From: Enterobacteriaceae bacterium
GTDB lineage: Bacteria; Pseudomonadota; Gammaproteobacteria; Enterobacterales; Enterobacteriaceae
Direction: 5' to 3'
Assembly (NCBI GenBank): GCA_031261005.1
Contig: JAISKF010000016.1
Span: forward strand, 42,300 to 106,299
DNA: 64,000 nucleotides
How positions within the stretch are numbered: the stretch's first letter is position 1; every line of letters starts with the position of its first letter. Made by a program: the position numbers and the translations under genes. The notes beneath the pieces are model-generated. The model was not told the DNA's origin. It did no database searches and worked only from the letters and a program-made list of their open reading frames with translations. Below are positions 27,155 to 37,775 of the stretch, piece after piece.

Positions 27155-29833
27155 ATGACTGTAAGTAACACCACTGAACTTAATGAACTTGTTACCAGAG
27201 TAAAAAAAGCACAGCACATATATGCTAATTATACTCAAGAGCAAGTCGATAAGATCTTCCGCGCTGCTGCACTGGCAGCGGCAAACTCCCGAATTCCTTT
27301 AGCAAAATTAGCTGTTGAAGAGTCAGGCATGGGTATTGTTGAAGATAAAGTGATCAAAAACCATTTTGCTTCTGAATATATCTACAACAAATATAAAGAC
27401 GAAAAAACCTGCGGCATTCTGGAGGAAGATGATACTTTCGGTACGATTACTATTGCCGAACCAACCGGTATTATCTGCGGTATTGTTCCGACAACTAACC
27501 CCACCTCCACCGCCATCTTTAAAGCCTTAATCAGCCTGAAAACCCGTAACGGTATTATTTTTTCGCCGCATCCACGTGCTAAAAATGCCACGAATGAAGC
27601 GGCAAATATCGTGCTGCAAGCGGCAATCGAAGCCGGTGCGCCAAAAGATATTATCGGCTGGATCGATGAGCCAAGCGTAGAGCTGTCGAATCAACTAATG
27701 CACCACCCAGATATTAATCTGATCCTTGCCACCGGCGGTCCTGGCATGGTGAAAGCCGCTTATAGTTCAGGTAAACCTGCGATCGGTGTTGGAGCGGGTA
27801 ATTCACCGGTAGTAATTGATGAAAGCGCCGATATTAAACGTGCGGTGGCTTCTATTCTGATGTCAAAAACATTCGATAACGGCGTGATTTGTGCTTCTGA
27901 ACAATCGGTTATCGTCGTCGATAAAATTTATGATGTGGTACGTGAGCGTTTCGCCTCTCATGGCGGTTACATGCTGGCAGGTAAAGAGCTGGCTGCCGTT
28001 CAGGGCATTATCCTGAAAAATGGAGCGATAAATTCGGCTATTGTTGGTCAGCCCGCAGTTAAAATTGCTGAAATGGCGGGGATTACTGTTCCGCCAACCA
28101 CTAAGGTATTAATCGGTGAAGTCATTAATGCTGATGAATCCGAGCCGTTTGCTCATGAAAAATTGTCACCAATGTTAGCGATGTACCGAGCGAAAGACTT
28201 TGAAGATGCGGTAAACAAAGCAGAAAAACTGGTGGCAATGGGCGGAATTGGTCATACCTCTGGATTATATATTGATCAGGATAACCAAAGTGAACGCATT
28301 GCTTACTTCGGCGACAAGATGAAAACCGCTCGTATTTTAATTAATACGCCAACGTCTCAAGGCGGAATCGGTGACTTGTATAACTTCAAACTAGCGCCGT
28401 CACTGACGTTAGGTTGCGGTTCATGGGGCGGAAACTCCATCTCTGAAAACGTAGGTCCTAAACATCTGATCAACAAAAAGACTGTCGCTAAGCGAGCTGA
28501 AAATATGTTATGGCATAAACTTCCTAAATCAATCTACTTCCGTCGTGGTTCACTTCCTATTGCTCTAGAAGAAGTGGCAACTGACGGCGCTAAACGTGCC
28601 TTTATCGTAACTGACCGCTTCTTATTTAATAATGGCTACACCGATCAAATTATTAAAGTGTTAAAACAGCACGGCGTCGAAACGGAAGTATTCTTTGAAG
28701 TGGAAGCCGATCCAACGCTAAGTATTGTGCGTAAAGGCGCAGAACAGATGAACTCCTTTAAACCTGATGTGATTATCGCATTAGGCGGCGGTTCACCGAT
28801 GGACGCTGCAAAAATCATGTGGGTGATGTATGAACACCCGGAAACACACTTTGAAGAGCTGGCATTAAGATTTATGGATATTCGCAAACGTATCTATAAA
28901 TTCCCGAAAATGGGCGTAAAAGCGAAAATGATTGCAATTACGACCACTTCCGGCACCGGTTCAGAAGTCACGCCATTTGCGGTTGTTACCGATGATGCGA
29001 CGGGTATGAAATATCCCTTAGCCGATTATGCGTTAACGCCGGATATGGCGATTGTCGATGCTAATTTAGTGATGAATATGCCAAAGTCGCTGTGTGCGTT
29101 TGGTGGTCTGGACGCCGTTACCCACGCATTGGAAGCCTATGTTTCTGTACTGGCTAATGAATATACTGACGGGCAAGCGTTACAAGCCTTAAAATTGCTG
29201 AAAGAGTTCCTGCCGACTAGTTACAAAGAGGGCGCAAAAAATCCGGTAGCCCGTGAGCGTGTACACAATGCCGCAACTATCGCGGGTATCGCATTTGCCA
29301 ACGCGTTCTTAGGTGTTTGTCACTCAATGGCACATAAACTGGGTTCTGAATTCCATCTGCCGCACGGTTTAGCCAATGCGCTATTAATCTGTAATGTGAT
29401 TCGTTACAACGCCAACGATAATCCAACGAAACAAACTGCATTCAGTCAGTATGATCGTCCGCAGTCGCGCCGTCAGTATGCAGAAGTAGCTGATCATTTA
29501 GGTTTATCTGCAACGGGCGATCGTACTGCGGCTAAAATCGAGAAGCTGCTGAACTGGTTAGATGAAATCAAGAAAGAGCTGGATATTCCTGCGTCAATTC
29601 GTGAAGCCGGTGTGCCTGAAGCTGATTTCTTAGCGAAAATCGATAAATTATCAGAAGATGCGTTTGATGATCAATGTACTGGCGCAAACCCGCGTTATCC
29701 GCTGATTTCTGAGCTGAAAGCGATTCTGCTCGATACCTATTATGGTCGCAATTATGTCGAAGGACAGCCAGACCAATCTGCTGTTACCGATGAAAGCAAC
29801 GTGAAAGCGGCAACTAAAAAAAGCAGAAAATAA
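27155..29833 (+). CDS. adhE: Bifunctional aldehyde-alcohol dehydrogenase AdhE
   Basis: 892 residues (E. coli 891). It has an N-terminal CoA-acylating aldehyde dehydrogenase with catalytic Cys in FDNGVICASEQSV, a linker, and a C-terminal iron alcohol dehydrogenase with AFGGLDAVTHALEAYVS (Asp, His) and HSMAHKLGSEFHLPHGLAN (two His) as metal ligands. It converts acetyl-CoA to ethanol using two NADH in fermentation and assembles into spirosomes. An in-frame ATG at 27083 would add 24 residues, but AGGAG lies 7 nt before the ATG at 27155, where the family starts. It ends in a Lys-rich tail (KAATKKSRK) and has its own terminator. E. coli has tdk between adhE and hns; here it is absent. Confidence 0.98.
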   Translation: MTVSNTTELNELVTRVKKAQHIYANYTQEQVDKIFRAAALAAANSRIPLAKLAVEESGMGIVEDKVIKNHFASEYIYNKYKDEKTCGILEEDDTFGTITIAEPTGIICGIVPTTNPTSTAIFKALISLKTRNGIIFSPHPRAKNATNEAANIVLQAAIEAGAPKDIIGWIDEPSVELSNQLMHHPDINLILATGGPGMVKAAYSSGKPAIGVGAGNSPVVIDESADIKRAVASILMSKTFDNGVICASEQSVIVVDKIYDVVRERFASHGGYMLAGKELAAVQGIILKNGAINSAIVGQPAVKIAEMAGITVPPTTKVLIGEVINADESEPFAHEKLSPMLAMYRAKDFEDAVNKAEKLVAMGGIGHTSGLYIDQDNQSERIAYFGDKMKTARILINTPTSQGGIGDLYNFKLAPSLTLGCGSWGGNSISENVGPKHLINKKTVAKRAENMLWHKLPKSIYFRRGSLPIALEEVATDGAKRAFIVTDRFLFNNGYTDQIIKVLKQHGVETEVFFEVEADPTLSIVRKGAEQMNSFKPDVIIALGGGSPMDAAKIMWVMYEHPETHFEELALRFMDIRKRIYKFPKMGVKAKMIAITTTSGTGSEVTPFAVVTDDATGMKYPLADYALTPDMAIVDANLVMNMPKSLCAFGGLDAVTHALEAYVSVLANEYTDGQALQALKLLKEFLPTSYKEGAKNPVARERVHNAATIAGIAFANAFLGVCHSMAHKLGSEFHLPHGLANALLICNVIRYNANDNPTKQTAFSQYDRPQSRRQYAEVADHLGLSATGDRTAAKIEKLLNWLDEIKKELDIPASIREAGVPEADFLAKIDKLSEDAFDDQCTGANPRYPLISELKAILLDTYYGRNYVEGQPDQSAVTDESNVKAATKKSRK

Positions 29834-29852
29834 TCTGTTAAATTAATATCCT

Positions 29853-29879
29853 AAGCCGCCATATACTGGCGGCTTTTTT
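29853..29879 (+). terminator. Intrinsic terminator of adhE
   Basis: Stem AAGCCGCC / GGCGGCTT with a 7-nt loop and six T, 20 bp after the stop. Confidence 0.9.
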
Positions 29880-30747
29880 GTTGCTGTTAGTCTGACTAAG
29901 TAACTTTAAGTTCGGATAAGCTATTATATTATTACAATGAATTTCAGATAATTATTATTTATTATCAATACATTAACCTATATTTTTGTAATTTCCTTAT
30001 CCAACTCTGAGGTTAAGTAAACAACACGCATTGCTCCAGAAATCCCTTTTTTTGATACAAAATAGAATACGAAACACATTTTTACCAAAAAAATTCTTCC
30101 TTTTATTCTGCTCTTTAAAAGATAAAAATTTGTAGGTTATTTGTTCTAATGTTGTATTTTTACTGCAATCTATAAGACGTTTTTATCAACTCAAACGAAT
30201 CAGTCAATAACGCTAAAACATCATCAGTATGATGGAAAATAGTTAACTTACGATATGAAACGATTTGTAACCTAAGTATTTCACTGAAAATTATATTTTC
30301 TTTTATCAATTGTAGTATTTATATACTGGATATAACGCTGCTTATTACTAACTTATTAAAATTAACACGAAAAAAATGGCAATCTCTCAGTGTTTACGTC
30401 CTTTTTAACGCGATTTATAACTACTCACAATTGATTATTTATATCGTTTTAATACTACTAATCACAACGTATATGACGAAATATTAACTATACTTACGCC
30501 ATCTATTAGTGGTGTTAAGAAGACACTCCACCGACAAATAGATGTGACCCGATAGAGTTTTCTTAATTATGTGCATTATGCAATATGTGTTTTTTTAATC
30601 TAAATTCCTGACTCTTTCATCAACAATATTTGACTATCTGTTATAAATAAATTAGCTTTATTTATGTAATACCCTATTGCAGAATTTAATTTAGCGTTTT
30701 ATCATTAATGAAAGTTTCAATCCTTTAATTAATTCGAGAATGATACC
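29880..30747. other. Long AT-rich upstream region of hns
   Basis: About 870 bp with no credible ORF. It holds the core-less repeat copy at 29899-30020 and otherwise very AT-rich DNA with many A/T tracts, the kind of curved DNA H-NS binds, so autoregulation of hns is plausible (inference). A spaced dyad TTAAGAA...TTCTTAA lies at about 30512-30566. I see no tdk remnant. Confidence 0.5.
29899..30020. repeat. Core-less copy e of the composite repeat
   Basis: Has both outer ends (GTAACTTTAAGTTCGGATAA at the left, TTATCCAACTCTGAGGTTAA at the right) and both inner AT arms (ATTATTACAATGAATTTCAG; TTATTATCAATACATTAACC), but the two GTAG hairpins are missing: ATAATTATT joins directly to TTATTATCAATAC. 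It is about 120 bp long. Confidence 0.8.
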
Positions 30748-31155
30748 ATGAGCGAAGCATTAAAAATCCTGAATAATATCCGTACATTGCGTGCTCAAGC
30801 AAGAGAATGCTCTCTTGAGACTCTAGAAGAAATGCTAGAGAAAATGGAAATTGTAGTAACTGAGCGCCGTGAAGAAGAACAACTTAACCAAGCTGAAATA
30901 CAGGAACGTACCCGTAAATTACAGCAATACCGTGAAATGTTAATTGCTGACGGTATTGATCCTAATGAATTACTGCAAACACTTTCCGCAGCTAAAATAC
31001 CGGGTAAAGCCAAACGCGCAGTTCGCCCGGCTAAATATCAATTTACTGATGAAAACGGCGAATTAAAAACCTGGACTGGTCAAGGTCGTACTCCGGCAGT
31101 AATCAAGAAAGCGATTGAAGACGAAGGCAAAACTCTTGAAGATTTTTTGTTATAA
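30748..31155 (+). CDS. hns: Nucleoid silencer H-NS
   Basis: 135 residues. It has an N-terminal helical oligomerisation domain ([20 protein letters not shown]), a central coiled coil with [20 protein letters not shown], a linker, and a C-terminal DNA-binding domain containing the AT-hook-like [17 protein letters not shown]. It binds AT-rich DNA and silences horizontally acquired genes, and it is the likely partner of the Hha-like protein at 8937. It stands alone with its own terminator. In E. coli hns lies directly next to galU; here two nucleotide-sugar genes are between them. Confidence 0.98.
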   Translation: MSEALKILNNIRTLRAQARECSLETLEEMLEKMEIVVTERREEEQLNQAEIQERTRKLQQYREMLIADGIDPNELLQTLSAAKIPGKAKRAVRPAKYQFTDENGELKTWTGQGRTPAVIKKAIEDEGKTLEDFLL

Positions 31156-31183
31156 TAGATAACAAAAAATCAATTTAGTTTAT

Positions 31184-31218
31184 AAAGTCTCCATGTTTTG
31201 GAGGCTTTTTGTTTTTTT
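31184..31218 (+). terminator. Intrinsic terminator of hns
   Basis: Stem AAAGTCTCC / GGAGGCTTT (one G-U pair) with a 7-nt loop, then a T-rich tract, 28 bp after the stop. Confidence 0.88.
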
Positions 31219-31527
31219 ATACCCTAAAAATAATCATTATATTACAAATTATTTCTTTAACATTAAAACCACCTTATCCTTTCACACTGCTTCGCAAAGT
31301 AACTACTTGGCTAATAAATAGAAATAGATTTATTTCCTACGTATTCTTTATACACACTGATAATCACGACTGTAACAATTTTACTGTGAATATATGTGTG
31401 ATCTTTTAAACTTATTGCTATTAATTCCGCCAACCTATAAGACATAAAAAAAGGGCATACGCCCTTTTTCAAATCATCTGTATTACAACAATACGCAGAA
31501 CATGCGTTACAGAATCAATATTATCGG
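31219..31527. other. Spacer between hns and the epimerase gene
   Basis: About 310 bp between convergent genes. Apart from the terminators at each end (31184-31218 and 31446-31469) I see nothing; a plus-strand ORF at 31209-31409 starts inside the hns terminator and is not credible. Confidence 0.5.
31446..31469 (-). terminator. Terminator of the epimerase-ugd unit
   Basis: Stem AAAAAGGGC / GCCCTTTTT with loop ATAC. On the minus strand it is followed by seven T, about 58 bp after the epimerase stop. It is symmetrical, so it can also stop plus-strand transcripts. Confidence 0.85.
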
Positions 31528-32532
31528 TTAACGATAAAAATGCTGATACCAGTCAACAAACCTTTGTACCCCATCCATCACGGATGTTTGCGGTTTAAAA
31601 CCAATGACTTTATATAACGCAGAAGTATCAGCACTGGTCTCCATTACATCGCCGGGTTGCATTGGCAACATATTTTTTTCTGCTGTTTTTCCCAACGCTT
31701 TCTCGATGGATTCAATATATTCCATCAAGCGAACTGGCTGGCTATTGCCAATATTATAAACCACATAAGGAGCTGAACTGGTCGCAGGCGTTCCGGTTTC
31801 AACCGTCCACGATGGATTTGGCGTTGGTATTACGTTTTGTAAACGCACAATAGACTCGACAATATCATCGATATAGGTAAAGTCCCGACGCATATCGCCA
31901 TGATTATAAACGTCAATACTACGCCCTTCGATTATTGCCTTAGTAAACTTAAACAACGCCATATCAGGACGCCCCCAAGGACCATAAACCGTAAAGAAGC
32001 GCAGTCCTGTCGTTGGCAAATTAAACAGATGGGAATAAGTATGCGACATCAACTCATTGGCTTTTTTAGTCGCTGCATATAATGAAATCGGGTGATCAAC
32101 ACTATCGTCAGTAGAGAATGGCAACTTACGATTCAAGCCATAAACGGAACTGGAAGACGCATATAACAGATGCTCGACTTGATGATGACGGCAACCCTCC
32201 AGAATATTCAAATGCCCTGCTAAGTTGGAATCAGCATAAGCATGAGGATTTTCTAATGAATAACGTACACCCGCTTGCGCTGCCAGATGAATCACGCGCT
32301 GGAAATGTTCCGCTGCAAACAGCGCCGCCATTCCCTCACGATCCGCTAAATCAAGTTTGATAAAACGAAATAATGATTGATTCTCAATTAATTTGAGACG
32401 AGCAAGTTTAAGATTAACGTCATAATAATCGTTAAGGTTGTCGATACCGACAACCTCATGACCTAACGATAAAAGGCGCTGACTAACATGAAAACCGATA
32501 AAACCGGCAGCACCAGTAACAAGAAACTTCAT
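31528..32532 (-). CDS. UDP-glucuronate 4-epimerase
   Basis: 334 residues. It is an extended short-chain dehydrogenase with NAD-binding [15 protein letters not shown] at the N-terminus, a Ser-Ser-Ser-Val-Tyr stretch ([17 protein letters not shown]) and the catalytic YAATKKANE (YxxxK) motif, then [20 protein letters not shown]. This combination, with [16 protein letters not shown], is characteristic of UDP-glucuronate 4-epimerases, which make UDP-galacturonate. It lies 7 bp after ugd, so the two form an operon: ugd makes UDP-glucuronate and this enzyme epimerises it. UDP-GalA feeds capsule, O antigen or core oligosaccharide; the acceptor is not in the window. Confidence 0.9.
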   Translation of the reverse strand: MKFLVTGAAGFIGFHVSQRLLSLGHEVVGIDNLNDYYDVNLKLARLKLIENQSLFRFIKLDLADREGMAALFAAEHFQRVIHLAAQAGVRYSLENPHAYADSNLAGHLNILEGCRHHQVEHLLYASSSSVYGLNRKLPFSTDDSVDHPISLYAATKKANELMSHTYSHLFNLPTTGLRFFTVYGPWGRPDMALFKFTKAIIEGRSIDVYNHGDMRRDFTYIDDIVESIVRLQNVIPTPNPSWTVETGTPATSSAPYVVYNIGNSQPVRLMEYIESIEKALGKTAEKNMLPMQPGDVMETSADTSALYKVIGFKPQTSVMDGVQRFVDWYQHFYR

Positions 32533-32539
32533 TTTAACC

Positions 32540-33883
32540 TCAAATAACAGGATTCACTGATGCACCGCGACCGATTCCATAATAGGTAAACCCGCGCTGA
32601 ATCATTCTTTCTGGTTCGTAAAGATTACGTCCGTCAAAAATCACCGCATGTTTCAGTGTGGTTTTGATCAAATCAAAATCCGGCGCACGGAAATTCTGCC
32701 ATTCCGTACAAATAATTAGCGCATCAGCGCCTTGTAATGCCGCTTCTTTCGTTCCCATAAGGGATAAGTCATCACGGCTGCCGTAGATGCGCTGAGTTTC
32801 TTCCATCGCTTCAGGATCGAAAGCCTGCACTTTCGCACCTGCTTGCCATAAAGACTCCATTAACACTCGGCTTGATGACTCACGCATATCATCAGTATTC
32901 GGTTTAAAAGAAAGCCCCCACAAAGCGAAAGTACGACCTTTCAGCTCACCATTAAAATGACGCTGCAAGAAACTAAACAACTTATGTTTTTGCTTGGCGT
33001 TAACGGATTCAACTGCTTGCAACAATTCTGGCTGATAACCAATATGCTCTGAAGTACGAATCAACGCCTGCACATCTTTCGGGAAACAAGAACCGCCGTA
33101 ACCACAGCCCGGATAAATGAAATGATAACCAATACGAGAATCTGAACCGATTCCCTGACGCACTTTTTCAATGTCTGCGCCCAATAATTCAGCCAGATTG
33201 GACATCTCATTCATAAAACTAATTTTGGTTGCTAACATACAGTTAGCAGCATATTTCGTCAGTTCAGCACTGCGAATATCCATAATCACCATACGATCAT
33301 GATTACGGTTAAACGGGCTGTACAGCTCACGGATTAAATCGAGAACGCGATCATTATCCGTACCAATAACAATACGCTCCGGCTTCATGCAGTCAGAAAC
33401 GGCTGCGCCCTCTTTCAAGAATTCTGGGTTTGATACCACATCAAACGGCAGATCTGACTGACGTTTGCGTAATGTTTCACTCACCACAGCACTAACTTTA
33501 TCGGCAGTACCAACCGGCACGGTTGATTTATCGATAATCACTTTGTAGCTGGTCATGTGTTCAGCAATAGTACGGGCAACAGCGGTAACGTATTTTAAGT
33601 CCGCAGAACCATCTTCATCTGGCGGCGTACCTACGGCGATAAACTGAATTTCACCGTGAGCTACGCCTTGTCTGGCATCGGTGGTGAACGTCAAACGACC
33701 CGCTTCATAATTTTCTTTTACTAATGGCGTTAATCCCGGTTCATAAATAGGGATAATGCCTTTTTTAAGATTCGCTACTTTTGTTTCATCAATATCGACA
33801 CACATGACATCGTGCCCGACTTCAGCTAATACCGCAGCCTGAACTAAGCCTACATAGCCAATACCAAAAACTGTCACTTTCAT
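32540..33883 (-). CDS. ugd: UDP-glucose 6-dehydrogenase
   Basis: 447 residues. It has a Rossmann motif [20 protein letters not shown] at the N-terminus, a central dimerisation domain, catalytic Cys in [15 protein letters not shown] near residue 260, and the C-terminal UDP-binding domain with [18 protein letters not shown]. It oxidises UDP-glucose to UDP-glucuronate with two NAD+. At about 447 residues it is longer than E. coli Ugd (388) and resembles the Pseudomonas/TuaD-type enzymes. It precedes the epimerase gene by 7 bp and follows galU in the same direction, so three consecutive pathway steps are encoded together. Confidence 0.96.
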   Translation of the reverse strand: MKVTVFGIGYVGLVQAAVLAEVGHDVMCVDIDETKVANLKKGIIPIYEPGLTPLVKENYEAGRLTFTTDARQGVAHGEIQFIAVGTPPDEDGSADLKYVTAVARTIAEHMTSYKVIIDKSTVPVGTADKVSAVVSETLRKRQSDLPFDVVSNPEFLKEGAAVSDCMKPERIVIGTDNDRVLDLIRELYSPFNRNHDRMVIMDIRSAELTKYAANCMLATKISFMNEMSNLAELLGADIEKVRQGIGSDSRIGYHFIYPGCGYGGSCFPKDVQALIRTSEHIGYQPELLQAVESVNAKQKHKLFSFLQRHFNGELKGRTFALWGLSFKPNTDDMRESSSRVLMESLWQAGAKVQAFDPEAMEETQRIYGSRDDLSLMGTKEAALQGADALIICTEWQNFRAPDFDLIKTTLKHAVIFDGRNLYEPERMIQRGFTYYGIGRGASVNPVI

Positions 33884-33915
33884 TGTATTGAGTCCAAATT
33901 TTCTGTTTTATCTTG

Positions 33916-34071
33916 TTAACCTAAACTTCGGATAAGAAGTTATGTTTTTGCGATAAATTTTAAATAATAATACGATTTTTGTGTAAGAACGGCAGATTAC
34001 CGCCCCTGTGCACTATTTTTTATTATCAATACATTAATTACTCTTTTCTTATCCAAACCTGAGGTTTGTTA
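33916..34071. repeat. Composite REP/BIME element, copy f (single hairpin)
   Basis: Left end TTAACCTAAACTTCGGATAA and right end TTATCCAAACCTGAGGTTTG frame AT arms and a reduced core at 33984-34009 with one degenerate hairpin (ACGGCAGATTACCGCCCC), between galU and ugd. A separate CTCAGGTTAA next to the galU stop looks like another end fragment. Confidence 0.82.
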
Positions 34072-34155
34072 ACGCATTAACCTGATTTGCTCTTACTTAA
34101 ATTAAACAGGGCAACCACAAGGGTTGCCTCTATTGAATTCAAAAACTCAGGTTAA

Positions 34156-35067
34156 CTAATTTTTAATCGGTAATTGAAGTTGTTGTAACCAGGACTGAAA
34201 CTCTTCACCTAACGTGGCATGGCGTAAACTGTATTCCACAAAAGCCTGCATATAGCCCATTTTATTACCGCAATCGTGGCTGCGACCTTGTATGTGATAC
34301 GCATCAACACGTTGGGATTCCATTAATAACGCAATCGCATCCGTTAGCTGAATCTCGTCCCCTGCTCCCGGCGGAATTCTGGATAACAGCGGCCAAATAT
34401 CAGCAGAAAGCACATAGCGACCCACAATCGATAAGTTAGACGGCGCTTCCGCTACACTTGGTTTCTCCACCACTTTAACAATCGGCGCACTTTCTCCGGC
34501 GACCAGATTATAGCCATTACAATCAACAATACCGTAATCACAGACCTCATTAATCGGGACTGGTTCAACCATTATTTGGCTATGTTTCGTTTCTTCGTAC
34601 CGCGCTAACATTTCACTAAGGTTATCTTTTGTCGGATCGGCATCATATTCATCAATGATCACATCCGGTAAAACAACGGCAAAAGGTTCATCACCAACCA
34701 GCGGATAAGCACACATAATGGCGTGCCCTAACCCTTTTGCCAGCCCTTGACGCACGTGCATAATCGTGACATTGCTTGGGCAAATAGTCTGAATTTCATG
34801 CAATAGCTGGCGCTTAACACGCTTTTCCAGAATGGCTTCCAGTTCAAAGCTGGTATCAAAATGATTTTCAATTGAATTTTTAGAAGAATGAGTCACTAAA
34901 ATAATATTAGTAATTCCCGCCGCAATACATTCACTAACGACATATTGAATTAAAGGTTTATCGACTAGAGGCAGCATCTCTTTTGGAATGGCTTTCGTCG
35001 CTGGCAGCATACGTGTTCCCAAACCAGCAACGGGGATAATTGCTTTTTTAATTTTGGACTGTGACAT
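34156..35067 (-). CDS. galU: UTP-glucose-1-phosphate uridylyltransferase GalU
   Basis: 303 residues from the ATG at 35067 (E. coli 302). It has nucleotide-binding [54 protein letters not shown] and [20 protein letters not shown]. It forms UDP-glucose from UTP and glucose-1-phosphate, a hub for LPS core, osmoprotective glucans and the UDP-uronic acids made by ugd downstream. An in-frame ATG at 35169 would add 34 residues that do not resemble GalU; 35067 is the family start. The rssB gene lies 211 bp upstream in the same direction. Confidence 0.97.
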   Translation of the reverse strand: MSQSKIKKAIIPVAGLGTRMLPATKAIPKEMLPLVDKPLIQYVVSECIAAGITNIILVTHSSKNSIENHFDTSFELEAILEKRVKRQLLHEIQTICPSNVTIMHVRQGLAKGLGHAIMCAYPLVGDEPFAVVLPDVIIDEYDADPTKDNLSEMLARYEETKHSQIMVEPVPINEVCDYGIVDCNGYNLVAGESAPIVKVVEKPSVAEAPSNLSIVGRYVLSADIWPLLSRIPPGAGDEIQLTDAIALLMESQRVDAYHIQGRSHDCGNKMGYMQAFVEYSLRHATLGEEFQSWLQQLQLPIKN

Positions 35068-35278
35068 TGATCGGTTCTCGTTCTTTATAAAAATTAATTG
35101 AATAATTAAAACACTCTGCCGTCCAGATTTTAATCCCTGAAAATTGCTTAGATCCTGACAAGTGAACATTTAAAAAGGACAATATCATTAACCGGAACAG
35201 CCAGTTATTACAGTATATCAGGTTAGATTCTATTCGCCGATAAACTTCCTTATCCCCACACAAGCAGCCACCAACAAC

Positions 35279-36289
35279 TTAGAGCATTGCACTCAATTGT
35301 AAACGTCCGCCGTTTCCCCAAATTTGGCATGACCAGCGATCAGCAACTACGTTAGTTTGGCTAGGATAAAGCGTCTGCAATGTTCCCATTGGCACACTGT
35401 CATTCAACTCATATTTGCGACCATTCGCTTCAATCGCAACATGTAACCCTGCGGAAACCACCAGCAATTTTTGTTTTGGCACATGATAGTAGCCGGAAAG
35501 AAAAGGGAATTGCCCTTCGAGATAGGATTGATGCAGCAATTTATTGATACGATTAAGCACCGCTGACATTTGCGGCAATGCTTCATTTTGTTCAGCCAAA
35601 TGTTCTTGCAGTAAATTATTAAATAACACGCGCAAGATTAATGCCGCTAGCAAGCCATGATTACCAGCTTTAGAAATATCTAAACAATAAAAAGCAAAAT
35701 CATGAGCAGATAATGGCGCTATATCAAAAATAATTCCTGGCTGATCCGCCAGCGTCAGATGGCGATAATTAATACGACAACCAGAAATCATTTGTTGCGC
35801 TGGCGGCTGCAACTGTTGTAGTAAATGCAGGGCTTCTTGCGGATTTTTGCTGAGATTCGCCCAATCTTCCAGCATCGCCATTTCATCACAGGCAGGAGAG
35901 GTAAACACGTAAGGATAAAAACAAGAGAGTAGAATATCCCGAAGTTTGTTTAAATCAGAAATGGGTTTAAGTAGCACATCTTTCACACCGAGACGCAGCA
36001 TTTTATCTACATCGGTGATTTTTTCTGTTGCTGAAATCACCACCACTGGAATCTGACTTCCTTTCCGTCGCAGACGATCAATTAAAGTGATGCCATTCAT
36101 CTTCGGCATGTTTAAATCACAGATCATTAACTCCGGCGGAGACATTTCAACATAGGTTAACGCCTGCTCACCGTTTTCAGCTTCGCCGACAATCGCACCT
36201 AACGAAACCAAATACTCCGCCAGCATAGCGCGAAATACGGCATCATCATCAACCAAGAGTATATGTTTATCGACCAGAGGGGGTGTCAT
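35279..36289 (-). CDS. rssB: RpoS adaptor/response regulator RssB
   Basis: 336 residues from the ATG at 36289, with GGAAG 5 nt before it (E. coli 337). It has an N-terminal receiver domain with LLVDDDAVFRAML, phospho-acceptor Asp58 in LMICDLNMPKMNG, and Lys in DVLLKPISDL. It then has a degenerate PP2C-like effector domain with YHVPKQKLLVVSAGLHV and WGNGGRLQLS. RssB delivers sigma-S (RpoS) to ClpXP for degradation during growth. As in E. coli it is next to galU, but rssA is not seen upstream; ychJ follows divergently. Confidence 0.95.
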   Translation of the reverse strand: MTPPLVDKHILLVDDDAVFRAMLAEYLVSLGAIVGEAENGEQALTYVEMSPPELMICDLNMPKMNGITLIDRLRRKGSQIPVVVISATEKITDVDKMLRLGVKDVLLKPISDLNKLRDILLSCFYPYVFTSPACDEMAMLEDWANLSKNPQEALHLLQQLQPPAQQMISGCRINYRHLTLADQPGIIFDIAPLSAHDFAFYCLDISKAGNHGLLAALILRVLFNNLLQEHLAEQNEALPQMSAVLNRINKLLHQSYLEGQFPFLSGYYHVPKQKLLVVSAGLHVAIEANGRKYELNDSVPMGTLQTLYPSQTNVVADRWSCQIWGNGGRLQLSAML

Positions 36290-36522
36290 ATTAACTTCCG
36301 AGCGTTCCATTTGTTATATTTTGGTTCAAATTTGGTACTTATGCCTGCGAAATACCGTAATTTCTTATAATTTTATGCTGATTAATTATTGTTGCGTCAT
36401 CTTGCCATCTTAACAAGATACTCTATAGCAATGATGTGACCATTTTTGCAGTTACTTTCATAATGATATGATTAATTAATAGTTTCCTTAATTAACCATT
36501 AGATAATACTAAGGAGTTTATA

Positions 36523-36984
36523 GTGTACACCTCATGTCCTTGCGGCAGCCAAAAAGAGTTTATTTTATGCTGCCAACCTCTAATTTCAGGTCAGAAAATC
36601 GCACAAAACGCACTAGAGCTAATGAAATCCCGATACAGCGCTTATGTTACGCACGATGCCGATTATTTGATCGCTACATGGCATGAAGATTATCGTTATC
36701 CTGCTCTGGCAGAATCCATTATTAGCAGCTTTGATAACACCGAATGGCTTGGGCTGACTATTGTAGCAGCGCCGGAAGATAGCGCCAACGAGGGATCAGT
36801 AGAATTCATCGCAAAATTTCGTGATAGTCAGACACAAAAAGATCATGCAATTTATGAACGTTCTCAGTTCATAAACCAGAACGGATACTGGTACTATACT
36901 ACTGGCATAAAACCATCGGTTGGGCGTAACGACACCTGCCCGTGCGGTTCAATGCAAAAATATAAAAAATGTTGCGGGAGATAA
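36523..36984 (+). CDS. ychJ: SEC-C motif protein YchJ
   Basis: 153 residues (E. coli 152). It has zinc-binding SEC-C motifs at both ends, CPCGSQKEFILCC at the N-terminus and CPCGSMQKYKKCC at the C-terminus, with a central NTF2-like domain (YVTHDADYLIATWH, NTEWLGLTI). The function is unknown; the same motif in SecA binds zinc and SecB or ribosomes. The start is GTG at 36523 with AAGGAG upstream. Position next to rssB is as in E. coli. Confidence 0.94.
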   Translation: MYTSCPCGSQKEFILCCQPLISGQKIAQNALELMKSRYSAYVTHDADYLIATWHEDYRYPALAESIISSFDNTEWLGLTIVAAPEDSANEGSVEFIAKFRDSQTQKDHAIYERSQFINQNGYWYYTTGIKPSVGRNDTCPCGSMQKYKKCCGR

Positions 36985-37200
36985 TCCCACTTCGATAATT
37001 CTTAAAGCAAAACAACGCACATAAACAAATAAGTAAGGCGGCATACTTAGACTTAGTTACCGAGTTACCGTGCCACCTTAACTCACCGCATCATACTTTC
37101 ATCACATAACAATAACCCATCAAAAAATTACCCGCCTAACTTGAAGCTCATCACAAAATAAGCTATACCAGCCCCTCGTTTCAATTTTTTAGGGTGACTC

Positions 37201-37773
37201 ATGCGTAAGAATATTTGTGTTTATTGTGGTGCCAGCGCCGGAACTAACCTTGCTTATACCGAAGCCGCGCAAGAGCTGGGAAAAACCATCGCTCAACAAG
37301 GCCGTCGTTTAATTTATGGCGGCGGCAATAAAGGGCTGATGGGCGTTCTTGCCAATGCAGTCCTCGATGCAGGCGGTGAAGTCACAGGCGTGATCCCCGA
37401 ACGTTTAGTGGAAGCTGAAACAGCACATCTTGGTTTAACTAAACTGGAAGTTGTTGCGGATATGCACATTCGCAAAGCACGTATGAGTGAATTAGCCGAT
37501 GGTTTTATTGCCCTGCCCGGCGGAATCGGTACGTTAGAAGAGCTGTTTGAAGTCTGGACCTGGAGCCAAATTGGTTATCACAAAGATCCCGTCGGTTTAC
37601 TGAATATCCGCGATTTCTATTCCCCCATGAATACATTCCTGCAACACGTTGTTGATGAGGGATTTGTGCGTCAAAGCTATTTCAATACGTTGTTAGTGAG
37701 TGATAATGCTCAAGATTTACTAGAAAAATTCGATCAGTATCAGCCGCATAATTTAGATCGTTGGGCAAAATAA
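37201..37773 (+). CDS. LOG-family phosphoribohydrolase
   Basis: 190 residues, starting [20 protein letters not shown]. It carries the LOG/TIGR00730 signature: [40 protein letters not shown] and [16 protein letters not shown]. Members remove ribose-5-phosphate from nucleotide monophosphates (cytokinin nucleotides in plants and pathogens; AMP/IMP-type nucleotides in PpnN). Its bacterial role here is unknown. The xthA gene begins 2 bp after its stop, so the two are co-translated; linking nucleotide salvage with DNA repair would be over-reading. Confidence 0.9.
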   Translation: MRKNICVYCGASAGTNLAYTEAAQELGKTIAQQGRRLIYGGGNKGLMGVLANAVLDAGGEVTGVIPERLVEAETAHLGLTKLEVVADMHIRKARMSELADGFIALPGGIGTLEELFEVWTWSQIGYHKDPVGLLNIRDFYSPMNTFLQHVVDEGFVRQSYFNTLLVSDNAQDLLEKFDQYQPHNLDRWAK

Positions 37774-37775
37774 TT

